Notes under the pieces: generated by a model | What the model saw: the letters and a program-made list of their open reading frames with translations, nothing else | Database searches by the model: none | What the model was told of the DNA's origin: nothing | Shown: positions 26,473 through 38,882 of the stretch, in pieces | How the letters are laid out: the number at the start of each line of letters is the position of its first letter | Position numbering within the stretch: the first letter of the stretch is position 1 | Assembly (NCBI RefSeq): GCF_000369045.1 | Contig: NZ_KB849789.1 | Span: 120,576 to 184,575, forward strand | Source of the DNA: Acinetobacter pittii ATCC 19004 = CIP 70.29 | GTDB taxonomy: Bacteria > Pseudomonadota > Gammaproteobacteria > Pseudomonadales > Moraxellaceae | Direction: 5' to 3' | Length of the DNA: 64,000 nucleotides | Program-made: the position numbers and the translations under genes

Positions 26473-27282
26473 CTAGCGCCCTAAGATCATCTCAAGCACA
26501 AATTTACTGCCGATAAATCCAATCGCTAAAAGTACAAAACCCATTAAGGTAAAACGAATTGCTTTTTGGCCTCTCCAGCCAAGTTTGTAATGGCCAATCA
26601 GTAATGAGCCATAGATAAACCAAGAAATAATACTAAATACGGTTTTATGAGCGAGATGCTGAGCAAAGAAGCTATCAATTGTTAAAAAACCAAATGTAAG
26701 CGCAATTGTTAATAAAATGAAACCTGTAATGATTAGGTCAAATAATAAAGATTCCATCGCCTGAATTGGCGGGAGTAAGTTGACCCAGAAACGTTTTTTT
26801 TGTTTCTTTTTGAGTTCACGATTTTGGAACCACATTAAGATCGCATGTATGGTTGCCATCAGTAAAACTGCATAGGCAGAAAGCGAAAGAATGATATGAG
26901 TATCAAGTCCTAACGAATGCTGTTCAATAAATTGATCTGGTCGACTAAAGGCAAACCCTAAAATAAGACCAATAGCTGCGACAGGAATGCCTAACAAGTT
27001 TAACGGCAGAATAGGGCGGAAAGTACTAAAAATTAAGCTTAACAATAACATAAGCCCCGATGTAAAAGACATCAGGTTAAATACATCGTAGTTAATTCCT
27101 GCTGGTGTAAGCATGGCATCGCATAAAACTGTGCCGTGCAGTACTAATGCCAAGATAGTAACAAAAGCAAATAACCATGAGTTTGGTTCACGTTTTGACA
27201 TTAAACGAATAAACAGATACCAGAAAGAAGTGGTATATGCGATGAGTGCCAAAATTGTATAAACCAAGGGGAGGCTAATCAT
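26473..27282 (-). CDS. ypjD: Cytochrome c assembly (CcsA/YpjD-like) inner-membrane protein
   Basis: A 269-residue protein with about eight transmembrane helices, of the CcmC/CcsA/YpjD family. Members of the family proper handle haem for cytochrome c maturation. The YpjD branch, usually beside ffh as here, has no firmly assigned role. Histidines in or near helices (for example LGLDTHIILS and AQHLAHKTVFS) are placed as in haem-handling relatives. It is divergent from ffh with a 140-base promoter gap. Confidence 0.85.
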   Translation of the reverse strand: MISLPLVYTILALIAYTTSFWYLFIRLMSKREPNSWLFAFVTILALVLHGTVLCDAMLTPAGINYDVFNLMSFTSGLMLLLSLIFSTFRPILPLNLLGIPVAAIGLILGFAFSRPDQFIEQHSLGLDTHIILSLSAYAVLLMATIHAILMWFQNRELKKKQKKRFWVNLLPPIQAMESLLFDLIITGFILLTIALTFGFLTIDSFFAQHLAHKTVFSIISWFIYGSLLIGHYKLGWRGQKAIRFTLMGFVLLAIGFIGSKFVLEMILGR

Positions 27283-27422
27283 GTCAAACCTTTTTCAGGA
27301 TTAATTCATCTATATAAGATATAAATTCGCTGCGAACTAAAGTATCCTATAGCATTCTATGCATAAATTTTCTATTTCGAGAAAGATTTTTTTGCAACTA
27401 GCCATTTTAAGCGGATTTTGCA

Positions 27423-28835
27423 ATGTTTGATACCTTAACAGAACGACTCACACAGAGTTTAAGAAATGTTACTGGCTCAGGGCAGCTGACCGAAGACAAT
27501 ATTAAAGATACCTTACGTGAAGTACGTATGGCACTTCTTGAAGCCGATGTCGCGTTACCTGTAACTCGTGAATTTATCGCGAAAGTTAAGGAAGAGGCAT
27601 TGGGCCAAGAAGTGATGACCCAGTTATCACCAGGCCAGGCATTTGTAAAAATTGTCTATGACGAACTCACCAAGATGATGGGTGAGGCGAATGAAACACT
27701 TGATTTAAGTGCGAAACCTCCTGTTGTAGTATTACTTGCTGGTTTACAAGGTGCAGGTAAAACCACAACTGCTGCCAAGCTGGCACGTTTCTTAAAAGAA
27801 CGTCAAAAGAAAAAAGTAATGACTGTTTCTGCCGACGTTTACCGTCCGGCAGCAATTAAACAGTTAGAAACTGTTTCAAATGAAGTTGGTGCAGGCTTTA
27901 TTCCTTCAGATCCTTCTGAAAAGCCAATTGATATTGTTAATCGTGCAATTGAACAGGCAAAAATCCAGTTTGCTGATGTATTGATTGTCGATACGGCAGG
28001 CCGTTTACATGTCGATGCAGACATGATGGACGAAATTAAAGAATTACATGCAGCAGTTAAGCCGACTGAAACTTTGTTTGTGGTTGATGCCATGACAGGT
28101 CAGGATGCTGCAAATACAGCAAAAGCATTTAATGATGCTTTAGCTCTTACAGGTGTGATTCTTACTAAAACTGATGGTGATGCACGTGGTGGTGCAGCGC
28201 TTTCTGTGCGCGCCATTACTGGTAAGCCAATCAAGTTCTTGGGTATGGGTGAGAAGCTTGACGCTTTAGAACCATTCCATCCGGATCGTGTTGCTCAACG
28301 TATTTTAGGCATGGGTGACGTACTTTCTTTAGTCGAAGAAGTTGAACGTAAAATCGACAAAGAAAAAGCCGAAAAAATGGCGAAAAAATTGCAAAAAGGC
28401 GGTAGCTTCAACTTTGAAGATATGCTGATGCAATTTGAGCAAATGAAAAAAATGGGCGGCATGATGGGCTTCTTAGACAAGTTGCCCGGCATGAGCGGTG
28501 CAGGAATTCAGCAAGCGATTGAGCAAGCGAACCCTGAAAAACAAGTCAAGAAGATGGAAGCGATTATCCAGTCAATGACTGTTAAAGAGCGCCGTAATCC
28601 GGACTTAATGAACCCAAGTCGTAAAAAACGTATTGCGGCAGGTTGTGGTATGGATGTTGCTGAAGTGAACAAACTCATTAAGCAACAAGCGCAAATGGCT
28701 AAAATGATGAAGAAATTTGCGAATCCATCTGGTATGAGCAAAATGATGCGTTCATTAGGCAATATGCAAAAGCAATTTGGCGGCGGCGGTGGCGGAATGG
28801 GCCCACTCTTTGGTAATAATGACCAAAAGAAATAA
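27423..28835 (+). CDS. ffh: Signal recognition particle protein Ffh
   Basis: The SRP54 GTPase that binds 4.5S RNA and the signal sequences of nascent inner-membrane proteins. It has 470 residues. The N domain comes first, then the G domain with GLQGAGKTTTAAKLA (about 106-120), VDTAGR, and TKTDGDARGG. The M domain is methionine-rich (about 300-440; FEQMKKMGGMMGF and similar). A glycine-rich tail (GGGGGGMGPLFG) ends the protein. Complete and typical. Confidence 0.98.
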   Translation: MFDTLTERLTQSLRNVTGSGQLTEDNIKDTLREVRMALLEADVALPVTREFIAKVKEEALGQEVMTQLSPGQAFVKIVYDELTKMMGEANETLDLSAKPPVVVLLAGLQGAGKTTTAAKLARFLKERQKKKVMTVSADVYRPAAIKQLETVSNEVGAGFIPSDPSEKPIDIVNRAIEQAKIQFADVLIVDTAGRLHVDADMMDEIKELHAAVKPTETLFVVDAMTGQDAANTAKAFNDALALTGVILTKTDGDARGGAALSVRAITGKPIKFLGMGEKLDALEPFHPDRVAQRILGMGDVLSLVEEVERKIDKEKAEKMAKKLQKGGSFNFEDMLMQFEQMKKMGGMMGFLDKLPGMSGAGIQQAIEQANPEKQVKKMEAIIQSMTVKERRNPDLMNPSRKKRIAAGCGMDVAEVNKLIKQQAQMAKMMKKFANPSGMSKMMRSLGNMQKQFGGGGGGMGPLFGNNDQKK

Positions 28836-28841
28836 ATCCAT

Positions 28842-28874
28842 AAAATAAAAGGCGCATATAGCGCCTTTTATTTT
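28842..28874. terminator. Bidirectional terminator between ffh and coaX
   Basis: A perfect 14-base-pair stem (AAAATAAAAGGCGC with GCGCCTTTTATTTT) around an ATATA loop, usable by both converging genes. Confidence 0.92.
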
Positions 28875-28884
28875 GTTGTGTATT

Positions 28885-29619
28885 TTAGTCTTTAGGATAA
28901 TGGGCAATATATTGCTGTAATCCTTTGAGTAAAAGATCGGTTTCTACCACAGGCTCATATTTTTGTAAGAACTTGGCAAATAGTGTTGCATCACCACCAG
29001 TCAGCAGTAGCTTTTTAGGAGATTGCTGCATAATATTTTCAATGGTACTAATGAGGCCTAATAAAATACCGTGATGTACTGCATCTACAGTGTTATTGCC
29101 CGGATTTAGGTTATCAAAAGCTGAGTCTGGAATTTTAATACCCTTGGTATTTTGAATAAGAGCATCTCGCTGCAAATACAAATTAGGCAGGATGTAACCT
29201 CCTAAATGCTGTTTACCTTGAGTTAGGTCAATTGTGAGCGCTGTTCCGCAACCAATAATGCAATAGTTTTCATCTGCTTGAGCTACAGCGAGTACTTGTA
29301 GCCAACGGTCGATCCCGAGCTGACTCGGAACTTCATAGCCGCACTTTAACTCAGCATATTCAGCATGCACTTTGGCAAAAATAACAGGAATTTCAAGCCA
29401 TTTTAAAATCTGCTGAATACGTTGGTTGTTTTCAGTATCGAGTACTGAGGAAATCCCAATGCGATGCAGACCTTGATGTTTAAAGTGTTGAATTAAACCC
29501 AATAATAAATCGGCAGGGGACTGTAAATGTAGCTCAGCTGCATGTTCAATAATTTGCTGATTTTCAGTAATCCAATACTTTAAACGGGTGTTCCCGATAT
29601 CAAGCCATAAACTTTTCAT
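28885..29619 (-). CDS. coaX: Type III pantothenate kinase
   Basis: Phosphorylates pantothenate, the first step of coenzyme A synthesis. 244 residues of the ASKHA fold: the phosphate-1 motif [11 protein letters not shown] (about 5-15), [10 protein letters not shown], and the aspartate-containing CGTALTIDL. Type III kinases are feedback-insensitive and need a monovalent cation. It lies 14 bases downstream of birA, the conserved birA-coaX pair of many bacteria. Confidence 0.95.
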   Translation of the reverse strand: MKSLWLDIGNTRLKYWITENQQIIEHAAELHLQSPADLLLGLIQHFKHQGLHRIGISSVLDTENNQRIQQILKWLEIPVIFAKVHAEYAELKCGYEVPSQLGIDRWLQVLAVAQADENYCIIGCGTALTIDLTQGKQHLGGYILPNLYLQRDALIQNTKGIKIPDSAFDNLNPGNNTVDAVHHGILLGLISTIENIMQQSPKKLLLTGGDATLFAKFLQKYEPVVETDLLLKGLQQYIAHYPKD

Positions 29620-29633
29620 GGAAGAACACCTGT

Positions 29634-30386
29634 TTATTGATTCACTTGCGGTCTTAAGCGACCTTGATAAAACTGCTGAGGTTCAGGAGTTTCAAGAATT
29701 ACTGCGCCTTCGTTGGATATTCCAACAAAACGACCATGAACCAGCCCCTGACTATGTTCGAATTGCACCAACTGATTAAGCCATGCAGCGTGGTGGTTAA
29801 AACGTCCTGCTAAATTGTAGCAGCCATGATCAAACCAGCGAGCAGCATTTTGAATCGCAATATAAAGTTCTGAAATTAACTCAAGACGACCCATTTGCTC
29901 TAGACCTAAATCCTCTAGAGACGTAATCGGTTGGTCACTATCAGTCACTGGTGGTGTTTTTAAATTAATGCCTACGCCCACGATAGCTTGATGCTGGGAA
30001 AGCGGTTCGACCAAAATTCCACCCCATTTTCCATGCGTACTATACAAATCATTTGGCCATTTCACTTGCAAATTCAGCGCTTGTAACTGCGGGATTTGCA
30101 AAATATTCAGAGCAACTTCAAGTGCTAAGCGACCATCTAAGGGTGTTCGAGTTTGCACCAATGTGCTTAAATAAATGTTTCCTTCAGGTGAAATCCATTG
30201 CCGTTGATGTTGACCTCGCCCTTGAGTTTGTTGAGCACTGCAAACCAAGCCCGTTGTAATGCCTTTTTGGGCAATTTCACGAATATCATCATTGGTCGAA
30301 GTTGTGGTTGCTTTTAATAAAACCACTTCTGGAAGCTGGTTTTTTGCGCTTAAAAGTTGTTGTAGTTGGCGAGTCTCTAAATCCAT
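29634..30386 (-). CDS. birA: Biotin-protein ligase without DNA-binding domain
   Basis: Attaches biotin, via biotinyl-5'-AMP, to the carrier domain of acetyl-CoA carboxylase. It has 250 residues. The catalytic domain starts almost at once: TTSTNDDI, then the ATP/biotin loop GRGQHQRQW (GRGxxxRxW) and the KWPNDLY segment with its catalytic Lys. The N-terminal winged helix of E. coli BirA is missing, so this is a monofunctional class I ligase that cannot repress the biotin genes directly. First gene of birA-coaX. Confidence 0.93.
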   Translation of the reverse strand: MDLETRQLQQLLSAKNQLPEVVLLKATTTSTNDDIREIAQKGITTGLVCSAQQTQGRGQHQRQWISPEGNIYLSTLVQTRTPLDGRLALEVALNILQIPQLQALNLQVKWPNDLYSTHGKWGGILVEPLSQHQAIVGVGINLKTPPVTDSDQPITSLEDLGLEQMGRLELISELYIAIQNAARWFDHGCYNLAGRFNHHAAWLNQLVQFEHSQGLVHGRFVGISNEGAVILETPEPQQFYQGRLRPQVNQ

Positions 30387-30416
30387 GTTGAATATGAGCA
30401 GAGTGGTAAAACATTT

Positions 30417-31220
30417 ATGGAGTTAATCATATATTTACTCATTGGCGCAATTGCTGGTTTTACTGCCGGATTGTTTGGAGTTGGTGGTGGACTAATTATT
30501 GTACCAATCCTCTATGTCGTTTTTACCCAATTGCACTACGATCCCGCGGTAATCATGCATATTGCAGTCGGAACATCGCTTGCAACCATTATTGTGACGT
30601 CTTTTAGTTCTGTTACAGCTCATCATAAAAAGGGTGCAGTACTTTGGCCTGTTTTTCGTAATTTAGCGCCTGGACTGGTGTTGGGCTCATTTTTAGGGGC
30701 GGGTATTGCTGACCTGATGTCTGGTCAGCATTTGCAACTTCTTATTGGTATTTTTGCGGTTGTGATGGCCTATCGGATGTTTAAAGGAGCATATGTAATT
30801 GTTGATCCAACGCGTCAGCTCCCTTCAACCCCTATGCAATTCATGGCGGGTGGAGGCATTGGTATTGCCTCTGCAATTTTTGGAATTGGGGGAGGAAGTT
30901 TAACCGTTCCATATTTAAACCGTCATGGCGTGATCATGCAAAAAGCAGTCGCGACTTCTGCCGCTTGCGGTTTACCAATTGCAGTTGCTGGAGCGATTGG
31001 CTTTATGTGGTTTGGTGCAAAAGAACAAATCTCAGTGCCTAACACGATTGGTTATGTACATATCTATGCGTTTATTGGCATTAGTGTCATGAGTTTTGTC
31101 ACAGCGAAGTTTGGAGCAAAGGTTGCTCATGCGTTGTCGCCGCAGATGTTAAAAAAATGTTTTGCTTGCCTGTTAGTGGTGGTAGGCAGTTATTTTATTT
31201 ATAAAGGCATTATGCACTAG
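30417..31220 (+). CDS. Sulfite exporter TauE/SafE-family membrane protein
   Basis: A 267-residue protein with about eight helices in two homologous halves, each with the family's glycine-rich motif (GLFGVGGGLIIVP near residue 19, and AIFGIGGGSLTVPY near 157). Family members export sulfite, sulfoacetate or other organosulfur anions. No sulfur-metabolism genes lie nearby, so the substrate is open. It diverges from birA with only 30 bases between start codons. Confidence 0.88.
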   Translation: MELIIYLLIGAIAGFTAGLFGVGGGLIIVPILYVVFTQLHYDPAVIMHIAVGTSLATIIVTSFSSVTAHHKKGAVLWPVFRNLAPGLVLGSFLGAGIADLMSGQHLQLLIGIFAVVMAYRMFKGAYVIVDPTRQLPSTPMQFMAGGGIGIASAIFGIGGGSLTVPYLNRHGVIMQKAVATSAACGLPIAVAGAIGFMWFGAKEQISVPNTIGYVHIYAFIGISVMSFVTAKFGAKVAHALSPQMLKKCFACLLVVVGSYFIYKGIMH

Positions 31221-31255
31221 AGACTAAAATCTTAAATTTATAAGACAGTGGTGTA

Positions 31256-31290
31256 AAAGCTTGAATTTTTAGGAATTCGAGCTTTTTTTT
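31256..31290 (+). terminator. Terminator after the TauE-family gene
   Basis: AAAGCTTGAATT and AATTCGAGCTTT pair over 12 positions (one G-T) and run into a T tract. Confidence 0.85.
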
Positions 31291-31376
31291 ATTCATAGAA
31301 TATAAGAGCGCTCCAAGCTTTTATTCATCTGATTTTGGTGTTGTTTTTAAATGAGTTGGCTTAAAATGCAATAAAA

Positions 31377-31387
31377 TTGTCAGACAA
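31377..31387. promoter_or_regulatory. FadR/FCD-type GntR operator
   Basis: TTGTCAGACAA fits the FadR-subfamily consensus TNGT-N3-ACNA exactly. It lies about 90 bases before the start of the GntR-family gene, consistent with autoregulation. Confidence 0.55.
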
Positions 31388-31477
31388 TGACATAGTTTTT
31401 AATCGATGGGATCAGTTAAAAACAAGGATGCGAAAGAAAAGCATGGATTAATGCATATAAAAAGTAGCGGGTGATTT

Positions 31478-32173
31478 ATGAATCTCGAAGACACAGAAAG
31501 TCTTTCTGAGCAAATTGTCAAATATATTAGCGAACAGATCATTAGTGGCGAGCTAGTAGAAGGTGAACGTATTCAAGAACTACGTATTGCCAAAGAACTT
31601 GACGTTAGCCGAGGATCAGTTCGTGAAGCATTGTTATTATTAGAGCGTACTCATTTAATTGAGATTTTTCCACGCCGTGGGGCAATTGTTTCAGAAATGT
31701 CTGCACAACAAGTTAAAGCGTTGTTTGATACAAATATGATGTTACTGGGGCATATTGTACAACGCATGAGCGAAACATGGCGTGCGCATGAAGCAGATCA
31801 ATTACAGTTGCTATTAGAGCAACTTCTTGAGCATGTCAAAGCAGGTGATATCGAAAAATTTTATGATGGGGTCTTCCAATATCTAGCTGAACAGCAAGAT
31901 ATGGTGGGTAATCCTTATCTAATGAAATTTTATAAAGAGTTATTACCATCATTACGTCGTAGTTATTTTTTGACCTTAAATACCTCTAAGCGGGAACTAC
32001 AAGAAGCATTTGCATTATTTAAACTCGTGACTGATGCAATTTTAATCCGAAAATCACAACAAGCCGCTTTATTTATGGAAGATTTTTGTCGACACTTACG
32101 TAACCTTGTGTTGGAATCGCTGACACGAATGAAACAGATTGAATTGGCTTGGGCAAGACGCTCACGCCGCTAG
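31478..32173 (+). CDS. GntR-family (FCD domain) transcriptional regulator
   Basis: A 231-residue regulator. The N-terminal winged helix (about 8-75) has the GntR pattern LSEQIVKYISEQIISGEL, LRIAKELDVSRGSVREALLL and RRGAIVSEMS. The C-terminal all-helical region is of FCD (FadR C-terminal) type and would bind a small carboxylate or metal. It ends ten bases before smc in the same direction, so read-through into smc is possible. Target genes unknown apart from its own likely operator. Confidence 0.88.
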   Translation: MNLEDTESLSEQIVKYISEQIISGELVEGERIQELRIAKELDVSRGSVREALLLLERTHLIEIFPRRGAIVSEMSAQQVKALFDTNMMLLGHIVQRMSETWRAHEADQLQLLLEQLLEHVKAGDIEKFYDGVFQYLAEQQDMVGNPYLMKFYKELLPSLRRSYFLTLNTSKRELQEAFALFKLVTDAILIRKSQQAALFMEDFCRHLRNLVLESLTRMKQIELAWARRSRR

Positions 32174-32183
32174 TTAGGGCATT

Positions 32184-35100
32184 ATGCGTTTAAGCAGTTT
32201 AAAACTTTCCGGCTTTAAATCTTTTGCAGATAGTACAACCTTAAATTTTAAGGCTAACCGCACAGCAGTGGTTGGCCCAAATGGTTGTGGCAAATCCAAT
32301 GTAATCGATGCAATCCGCTGGGTGATGGGTGAGTCAAACGCTCGTCAGCTCCGTGGTGGTAGCATGCAAGATGTTATTTTTACAGGGACTTCCAAACGTA
32401 AGCCCGTTGGTGTGGCCAGTGTTGAGCTACGCTTTGATAATACTTATGGAAAGTTGGGCGGATCGTATAATGCTTATAATGAGTTAGCTGTTCGCCGTCA
32501 GGTCACTCGTGAAGGTAAGTCAGAATATTTCTTGAATGGTACACGTTGTCGCCGCCGTGATATTACCGATATTTTCTTAGGAACAGGCTTAGGACCACGC
32601 TCATATGCGGTCATTGAGCAAGGCATGATTAACCGCTTGGTTGATGCCAAGCCTGAAGAAATGCGTGTGTTCATTGAGGAAGCCGCGGGTGTTTCTCGTT
32701 ATCAGGCTCGTCGCCGTGAAACTTTGCAGCATCTTGAACATACAGAGCAAAACCTTTCACGCTTAGACGATATTGCACTAGAGTTAAAATCGCAGCTTAA
32801 AACGCTTAAGCGTCAGTCGGAAGCAGCGGTTCAATATAAAACTTTAGAAAGCCAGATTCGTACGCTCAAAATTGAAATTTTGTCTTTTCAGGCAGAGAAA
32901 AGTGTACGCCTACAAGAAGAATATACCGTTCAAATGAATGAATTGGGTGAAACCTTTAAATTGGTTCGCTCAGAATTAAGCACGATTGAACATGATTTAG
33001 AAGCAACCAGTGCTTTGTTTCAGCGACTTATTCAGCAATCTTCACCGCTACAACAAGAATGGCAACAAGCTGAAAAGAAACTATCTGAACTTAAAATGAC
33101 TCTTGAACAAAAACAGAGTCTATACCAGCAAAATAGTACGACTCTCGTTCAGTTAGAGCAGCAAAGATTCCAAACTAAAGAACGTTTACAGCTTTCTGAA
33201 TTGCAACTCGAAACACTGAATAATCAGCTAGAAGAACAAACAGAAGCTTTAACTGGAGTTGAGCATACAGCGACGGAGGCTGAACAAAACTTTGCTGATT
33301 TACAATCTCAGCAGAAACAAGCACAACAACAGTTTGAGCAAGTAAAAGCTCAGGTTGAAAAACAACAGCAGCAAAAAATGCAGATGTCAGCTCAAATTGA
33401 ACAGTTGGGTAAAAATGTTCAGCGCATTGAGCAGCAAAAAGAAACGCTGCAACATCAAGCAAACCAAATTCAATCGCATGTTCATGAAGATGAGCAGGGC
33501 GAGCTTGAGCAACTGCAACAGAAATTACTGGGCGAAATCGCGTCGCTTGAAACTGAAATTGAGCAACAATTACTGCATTTAGAGCAATCTCAACAGCAAC
33601 ACCAGTCAAGTAAAAATCAGCAGCAAACTCTGAAAACAGAAATCCAAGTTTTATTATCAGAGCAGAAAAACTTAAGCCAGCTTATTGCTAAACAAAGTCC
33701 AAAGCAAAACCAAGATACGCTACGTTTAATGCAAGCTCTAGAGTTAACAGAGCAAGGTAAACCACATGCGCAGATTGTTGAGAAGTTTTTAGCAAAATGG
33801 TTACAAGCTCATATTCTTGAGACCGAACAAGTCTTTCAAGAAGGAGTTGCTCGCCAGCTAAAACCTTCAGAGCAAACAAATAAATTTAAAGGAAACTTGG
33901 TTTGTTTGAATGAGTGGATTGCATCGCCACAGCTATCAATCTTTTCAAATGTAGCGATTGCACAAGATTTGACTCAAGCTTTAAATGAGCAAAAGCAGTT
34001 GCAACATGGCCAGTCTGTTTTGACTTTAGATGGCTATCATGTCGGGCAGGATTGGGCGATTGCCCTTATGTATGATGACGAAAGTCAAAGTGCACAAGGT
34101 ATGCTGAGCCACCGTATTCGTCTAGACGAAATTGAACAAGTTCTTGAAAAGCAGCAACCAGAATTACAAGTATTAGATCAAATTGTAGTTCAGCAAAAAG
34201 ATGAGTTAGCGCAATTACAATCAGGTGTGCAGCACAAACAGCAGATTGTGAAACAAAAACAAAAAGACTTACAACAGCTTGATGTACAAATTGCCAAGCA
34301 ACAAACCGCAGCACAAGCATTTTTACTGCAAAAACAGCAATTAAAAGATCAACTTGGTCAGTTAGATATGCAGCTTGAAGAAGATGCAATGCAAAAAGAT
34401 GATCTTGAAATTGATTTGCATGCATTAGCAATTAAGCTCGAAACCATTTTACCTGACTATAAAACTTTGCAATTTCGGGTAGAAGAATTAACAGAGCAGT
34501 TAGACGAGCAGCAACAAGCCTTGCAACATCAGCAACAAGAACGTGAAATTTTACGCCGTAATAGCACGCAGACAACTCAACAGATTGAGTTGCTTGAAAA
34601 AGATATCTCATTCTTGCAAAGCCAATATCAACAAATTGCAGTTCAAATGGAGCAAGCGAAAAAGTTTGTTGACCCTATTCAATTGGAGTTACCAAATCTT
34701 GAGTCAGAGTTTCAGCAACAATTTGCTCAAACTGAAAAGTTGCAAAAGAACTGGAATGAATGGCAGCTTGAACTCAATAGTGTGCAGGAAAAACAGCAGA
34801 CTTTGACCGATCAGCGTCATCAATATCAACAAAAAGATGAGCAGCTTAGAGAACAACTTGAAGCGAAACGATTGGCATGGCAAGCAGCCAAGTCAGATCG
34901 TGAGCATTATCAAGAGCAGCTTAAAGAGCTAAATGCCGAACTCCAAAAAGGCTTACAAATAGATTTAGCCGAGCACCAGCAAAAACTGGAAAAAGTACAG
35001 AAACAGTTTGAAAAAATTGGAGCGGTTAACCTTGCCGCTTCACAAGAGTTTGAAGAAGTTTCTCAGCGTTTTGATGAGCTGAGTCACCAGATTCAAGATT

Positions 35101-35633
35101 TGGAAAATACGGTAACTCAATTAAAAGATGCGATGAAAAGCATTGACCAAGAAACCCGTAAGCTGTTTATGACAACTTTTGATCAGATCAATCAGGAGTT
35201 GCAAAACCTGTTTCCAAAGGTTTTTAATGGTGGTGAGGCGAGTTTAAGTCTTGAAGATGACTGGCAATCTGGTGTTAAACTGATGGCAAGGCCACCGGGT
35301 AAGAAAAATAGTTCTCTAGCATTACTTTCCGGTGGAGAAAAGGCTTTAACAGCGTTAGCATTAGTATTTGCGATTTTTAGATTAAATCCGGCACCGTTTT
35401 GTGTACTAGATGAAGTGGACGCACCACTTGATGATGCGAATGTTCAGAGATATTGTAATTTGGTAAAAGAACTTTCTGAACATGTACAATTCATTTACAT
35501 TACACATAATAAGCTGGCGATGACCATGGCAACTGATTTGTTGGGTGTGACCATGCCTGAACCGGGTACATCAAAATTAGTCACTGTCGATTTAGAACAG
35601 GCAAAAGAATACGGGTTAGTTTCGGAGTCATAG
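32184..35633 (+). CDS. smc: Chromosome segregation ATPase SMC
   Basis: The core subunit of the bacterial condensin SMC-ScpAB, which extrudes DNA loops to organise the chromosome. It has 1149 residues. Walker A GPNGCGKSNVIDAIRWV is near 31-47. Two very long Gln-rich coiled coils (about 170-500 and 660-1000) surround a hinge (about 510-650, containing DGYHVGQDW). The ABC signature LSGGEKALTALAL is near 1048 and Walker B VLDEVDAPLDD near 1073. Its ScpA and ScpB partners are encoded at 49.4-50.8 kb in this window. zipA follows one base later. Confidence 0.97.
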   Translation: MRLSSLKLSGFKSFADSTTLNFKANRTAVVGPNGCGKSNVIDAIRWVMGESNARQLRGGSMQDVIFTGTSKRKPVGVASVELRFDNTYGKLGGSYNAYNELAVRRQVTREGKSEYFLNGTRCRRRDITDIFLGTGLGPRSYAVIEQGMINRLVDAKPEEMRVFIEEAAGVSRYQARRRETLQHLEHTEQNLSRLDDIALELKSQLKTLKRQSEAAVQYKTLESQIRTLKIEILSFQAEKSVRLQEEYTVQMNELGETFKLVRSELSTIEHDLEATSALFQRLIQQSSPLQQEWQQAEKKLSELKMTLEQKQSLYQQNSTTLVQLEQQRFQTKERLQLSELQLETLNNQLEEQTEALTGVEHTATEAEQNFADLQSQQKQAQQQFEQVKAQVEKQQQQKMQMSAQIEQLGKNVQRIEQQKETLQHQANQIQSHVHEDEQGELEQLQQKLLGEIASLETEIEQQLLHLEQSQQQHQSSKNQQQTLKTEIQVLLSEQKNLSQLIAKQSPKQNQDTLRLMQALELTEQGKPHAQIVEKFLAKWLQAHILETEQVFQEGVARQLKPSEQTNKFKGNLVCLNEWIASPQLSIFSNVAIAQDLTQALNEQKQLQHGQSVLTLDGYHVGQDWAIALMYDDESQSAQGMLSHRIRLDEIEQVLEKQQPELQVLDQIVVQQKDELAQLQSGVQHKQQIVKQKQKDLQQLDVQIAKQQTAAQAFLLQKQQLKDQLGQLDMQLEEDAMQKDDLEIDLHALAIKLETILPDYKTLQFRVEELTEQLDEQQQALQHQQQEREILRRNSTQTTQQIELLEKDISFLQSQYQQIAVQMEQAKKFVDPIQLELPNLESEFQQQFAQTEKLQKNWNEWQLELNSVQEKQQTLTDQRHQYQQKDEQLREQLEAKRLAWQAAKSDREHYQEQLKELNAELQKGLQIDLAEHQQKLEKVQKQFEKIGAVNLAASQEFEEVSQRFDELSHQIQDLENTVTQLKDAMKSIDQETRKLFMTTFDQINQELQNLFPKVFNGGEASLSLEDDWQSGVKLMARPPGKKNSSLALLSGGEKALTALALVFAIFRLNPAPFCVLDEVDAPLDDANVQRYCNLVKELSEHVQFIYITHNKLAMTMATDLLGVTMPEPGTSKLVTVDLEQAKEYGLVSES

Positions 35634-35634
35634 A

Positions 35635-36681
35635 ATGGAAATCAATACGATTATTGGCATCGTTGTTGCCATTATAATTATGCTAATTGGCTTAAAAATG
35701 ATTTTAAAAAAGCCAAACCATGCTGAACCCTCATTAGACAGTGATTTGCATATCAATCCTGATAGTAATCAACCGGTTATACCTAGGCACGTGAGAGATC
35801 AGCTTGAGAAAACTGAAGCTGAATCTGTAGCGGTGACTAGTGCAGAGCGAGTAGAACCAACTTTAAGCGAAGCTGCGTCGTCACAAGTACCTGAAACAAA
35901 ACAGTCAGAAATTGAGACCGTAGAACCCGCTAAAGCAATTCAAACTGAACAAACTCAAGCAGTTGTTGAAAACGCTTCTGTAGAAGAAATTAAATCTGAA
36001 GAAACAGTACCAAGCTCTACCATTCATAAAGATGGTTCAGTTGAGTTGGTTGATACAGTTTCTGTTAAACCGGAAGCTGAAGCTTTAGCAAAAGAAAATC
36101 TGGAAGCTGAAAGCGAAAAAGCTGAGCCTGAGTTGAGTTTAAATCCGAATATTGAAACTGCCGAAATTGCTGAGTTTGAAGGCGAGAGTAATATTCTGGA
36201 TGTGCATTTACATGAACAGCAACGTTATGATGATGAAAGTGCATTAGCGATGGCTGAACAGATTATTGCGCTAAATGTTTATCCAAACCCTCGTCGTGCA
36301 TTGTCTGGCGATAAAGCGCTTAAAGTGCTGTTGAAATATGGTTTACGCTACGGCGAAATGTCGTGCTTCCATCGTTATGAAAATACCGATGAGCCGAGTG
36401 TACTCATGTTCTCTGTATTGCGTATGACAGACAATGGACCAGCTGGTTTTGATCTTGAAACTCTATCTACTGAACAAGTTCAAGGGTTAGCATTTTTCCT
36501 TGCGCTTCCAAACAGTAAAGCTGTGACTGGTTTTGACATGATGGCGAGTATTGCAGGTTTAATTGCTCGCGAAATTGATGGCAAAGTTTACGATGAGAAT
36601 AATCTTGAATTTACGCCACAGTTAAAAGAGCATTGGCGTCATCATGTGATTGATTATCGTCCGGCACAGGCAACCGCCTAG
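35635..36681 (+). CDS. zipA: Cell division protein ZipA
   Basis: Tethers FtsZ to the membrane early in division. It has 348 residues: an N-terminal transmembrane helix (IIGIVVAIIIMLIGLKMIL, about 5-23), a long acidic Glu/Ala/Val/Pro-rich linker (about 30-195), and the C-terminal FtsZ-binding domain (about 200-345; VYPNPRRALSGDKAL, GPAGFDLETL, PNSKAVTGFDMM). The gene starts one base after the smc stop codon, in the smc-zipA-ligA order conserved in Pseudomonadales. Confidence 0.93.
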   Translation: MEINTIIGIVVAIIIMLIGLKMILKKPNHAEPSLDSDLHINPDSNQPVIPRHVRDQLEKTEAESVAVTSAERVEPTLSEAASSQVPETKQSEIETVEPAKAIQTEQTQAVVENASVEEIKSEETVPSSTIHKDGSVELVDTVSVKPEAEALAKENLEAESEKAEPELSLNPNIETAEIAEFEGESNILDVHLHEQQRYDDESALAMAEQIIALNVYPNPRRALSGDKALKVLLKYGLRYGEMSCFHRYENTDEPSVLMFSVLRMTDNGPAGFDLETLSTEQVQGLAFFLALPNSKAVTGFDMMASIAGLIAREIDGKVYDENNLEFTPQLKEHWRHHVIDYRPAQATA

Positions 36682-36724
36682 TTTTAATTTTTTACGTTCG
36701 TTGCGATAATTGCAACATATCTAG

Positions 36725-38815
<2,091 letters not shown>

Positions 38816-38882
38816 ATCTACCGAAATAAGAACCATTGATTTTAGTTACAAATTTATAAATTGATGGTTTGAGCCATATTTT

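Noticed and set aside
33175..34431. Minus-strand open frames inside smc
   Set aside because: They mirror the Gln/Glu-rich coiled-coil codons of smc and have no ribosome-binding site or recognisable domain.
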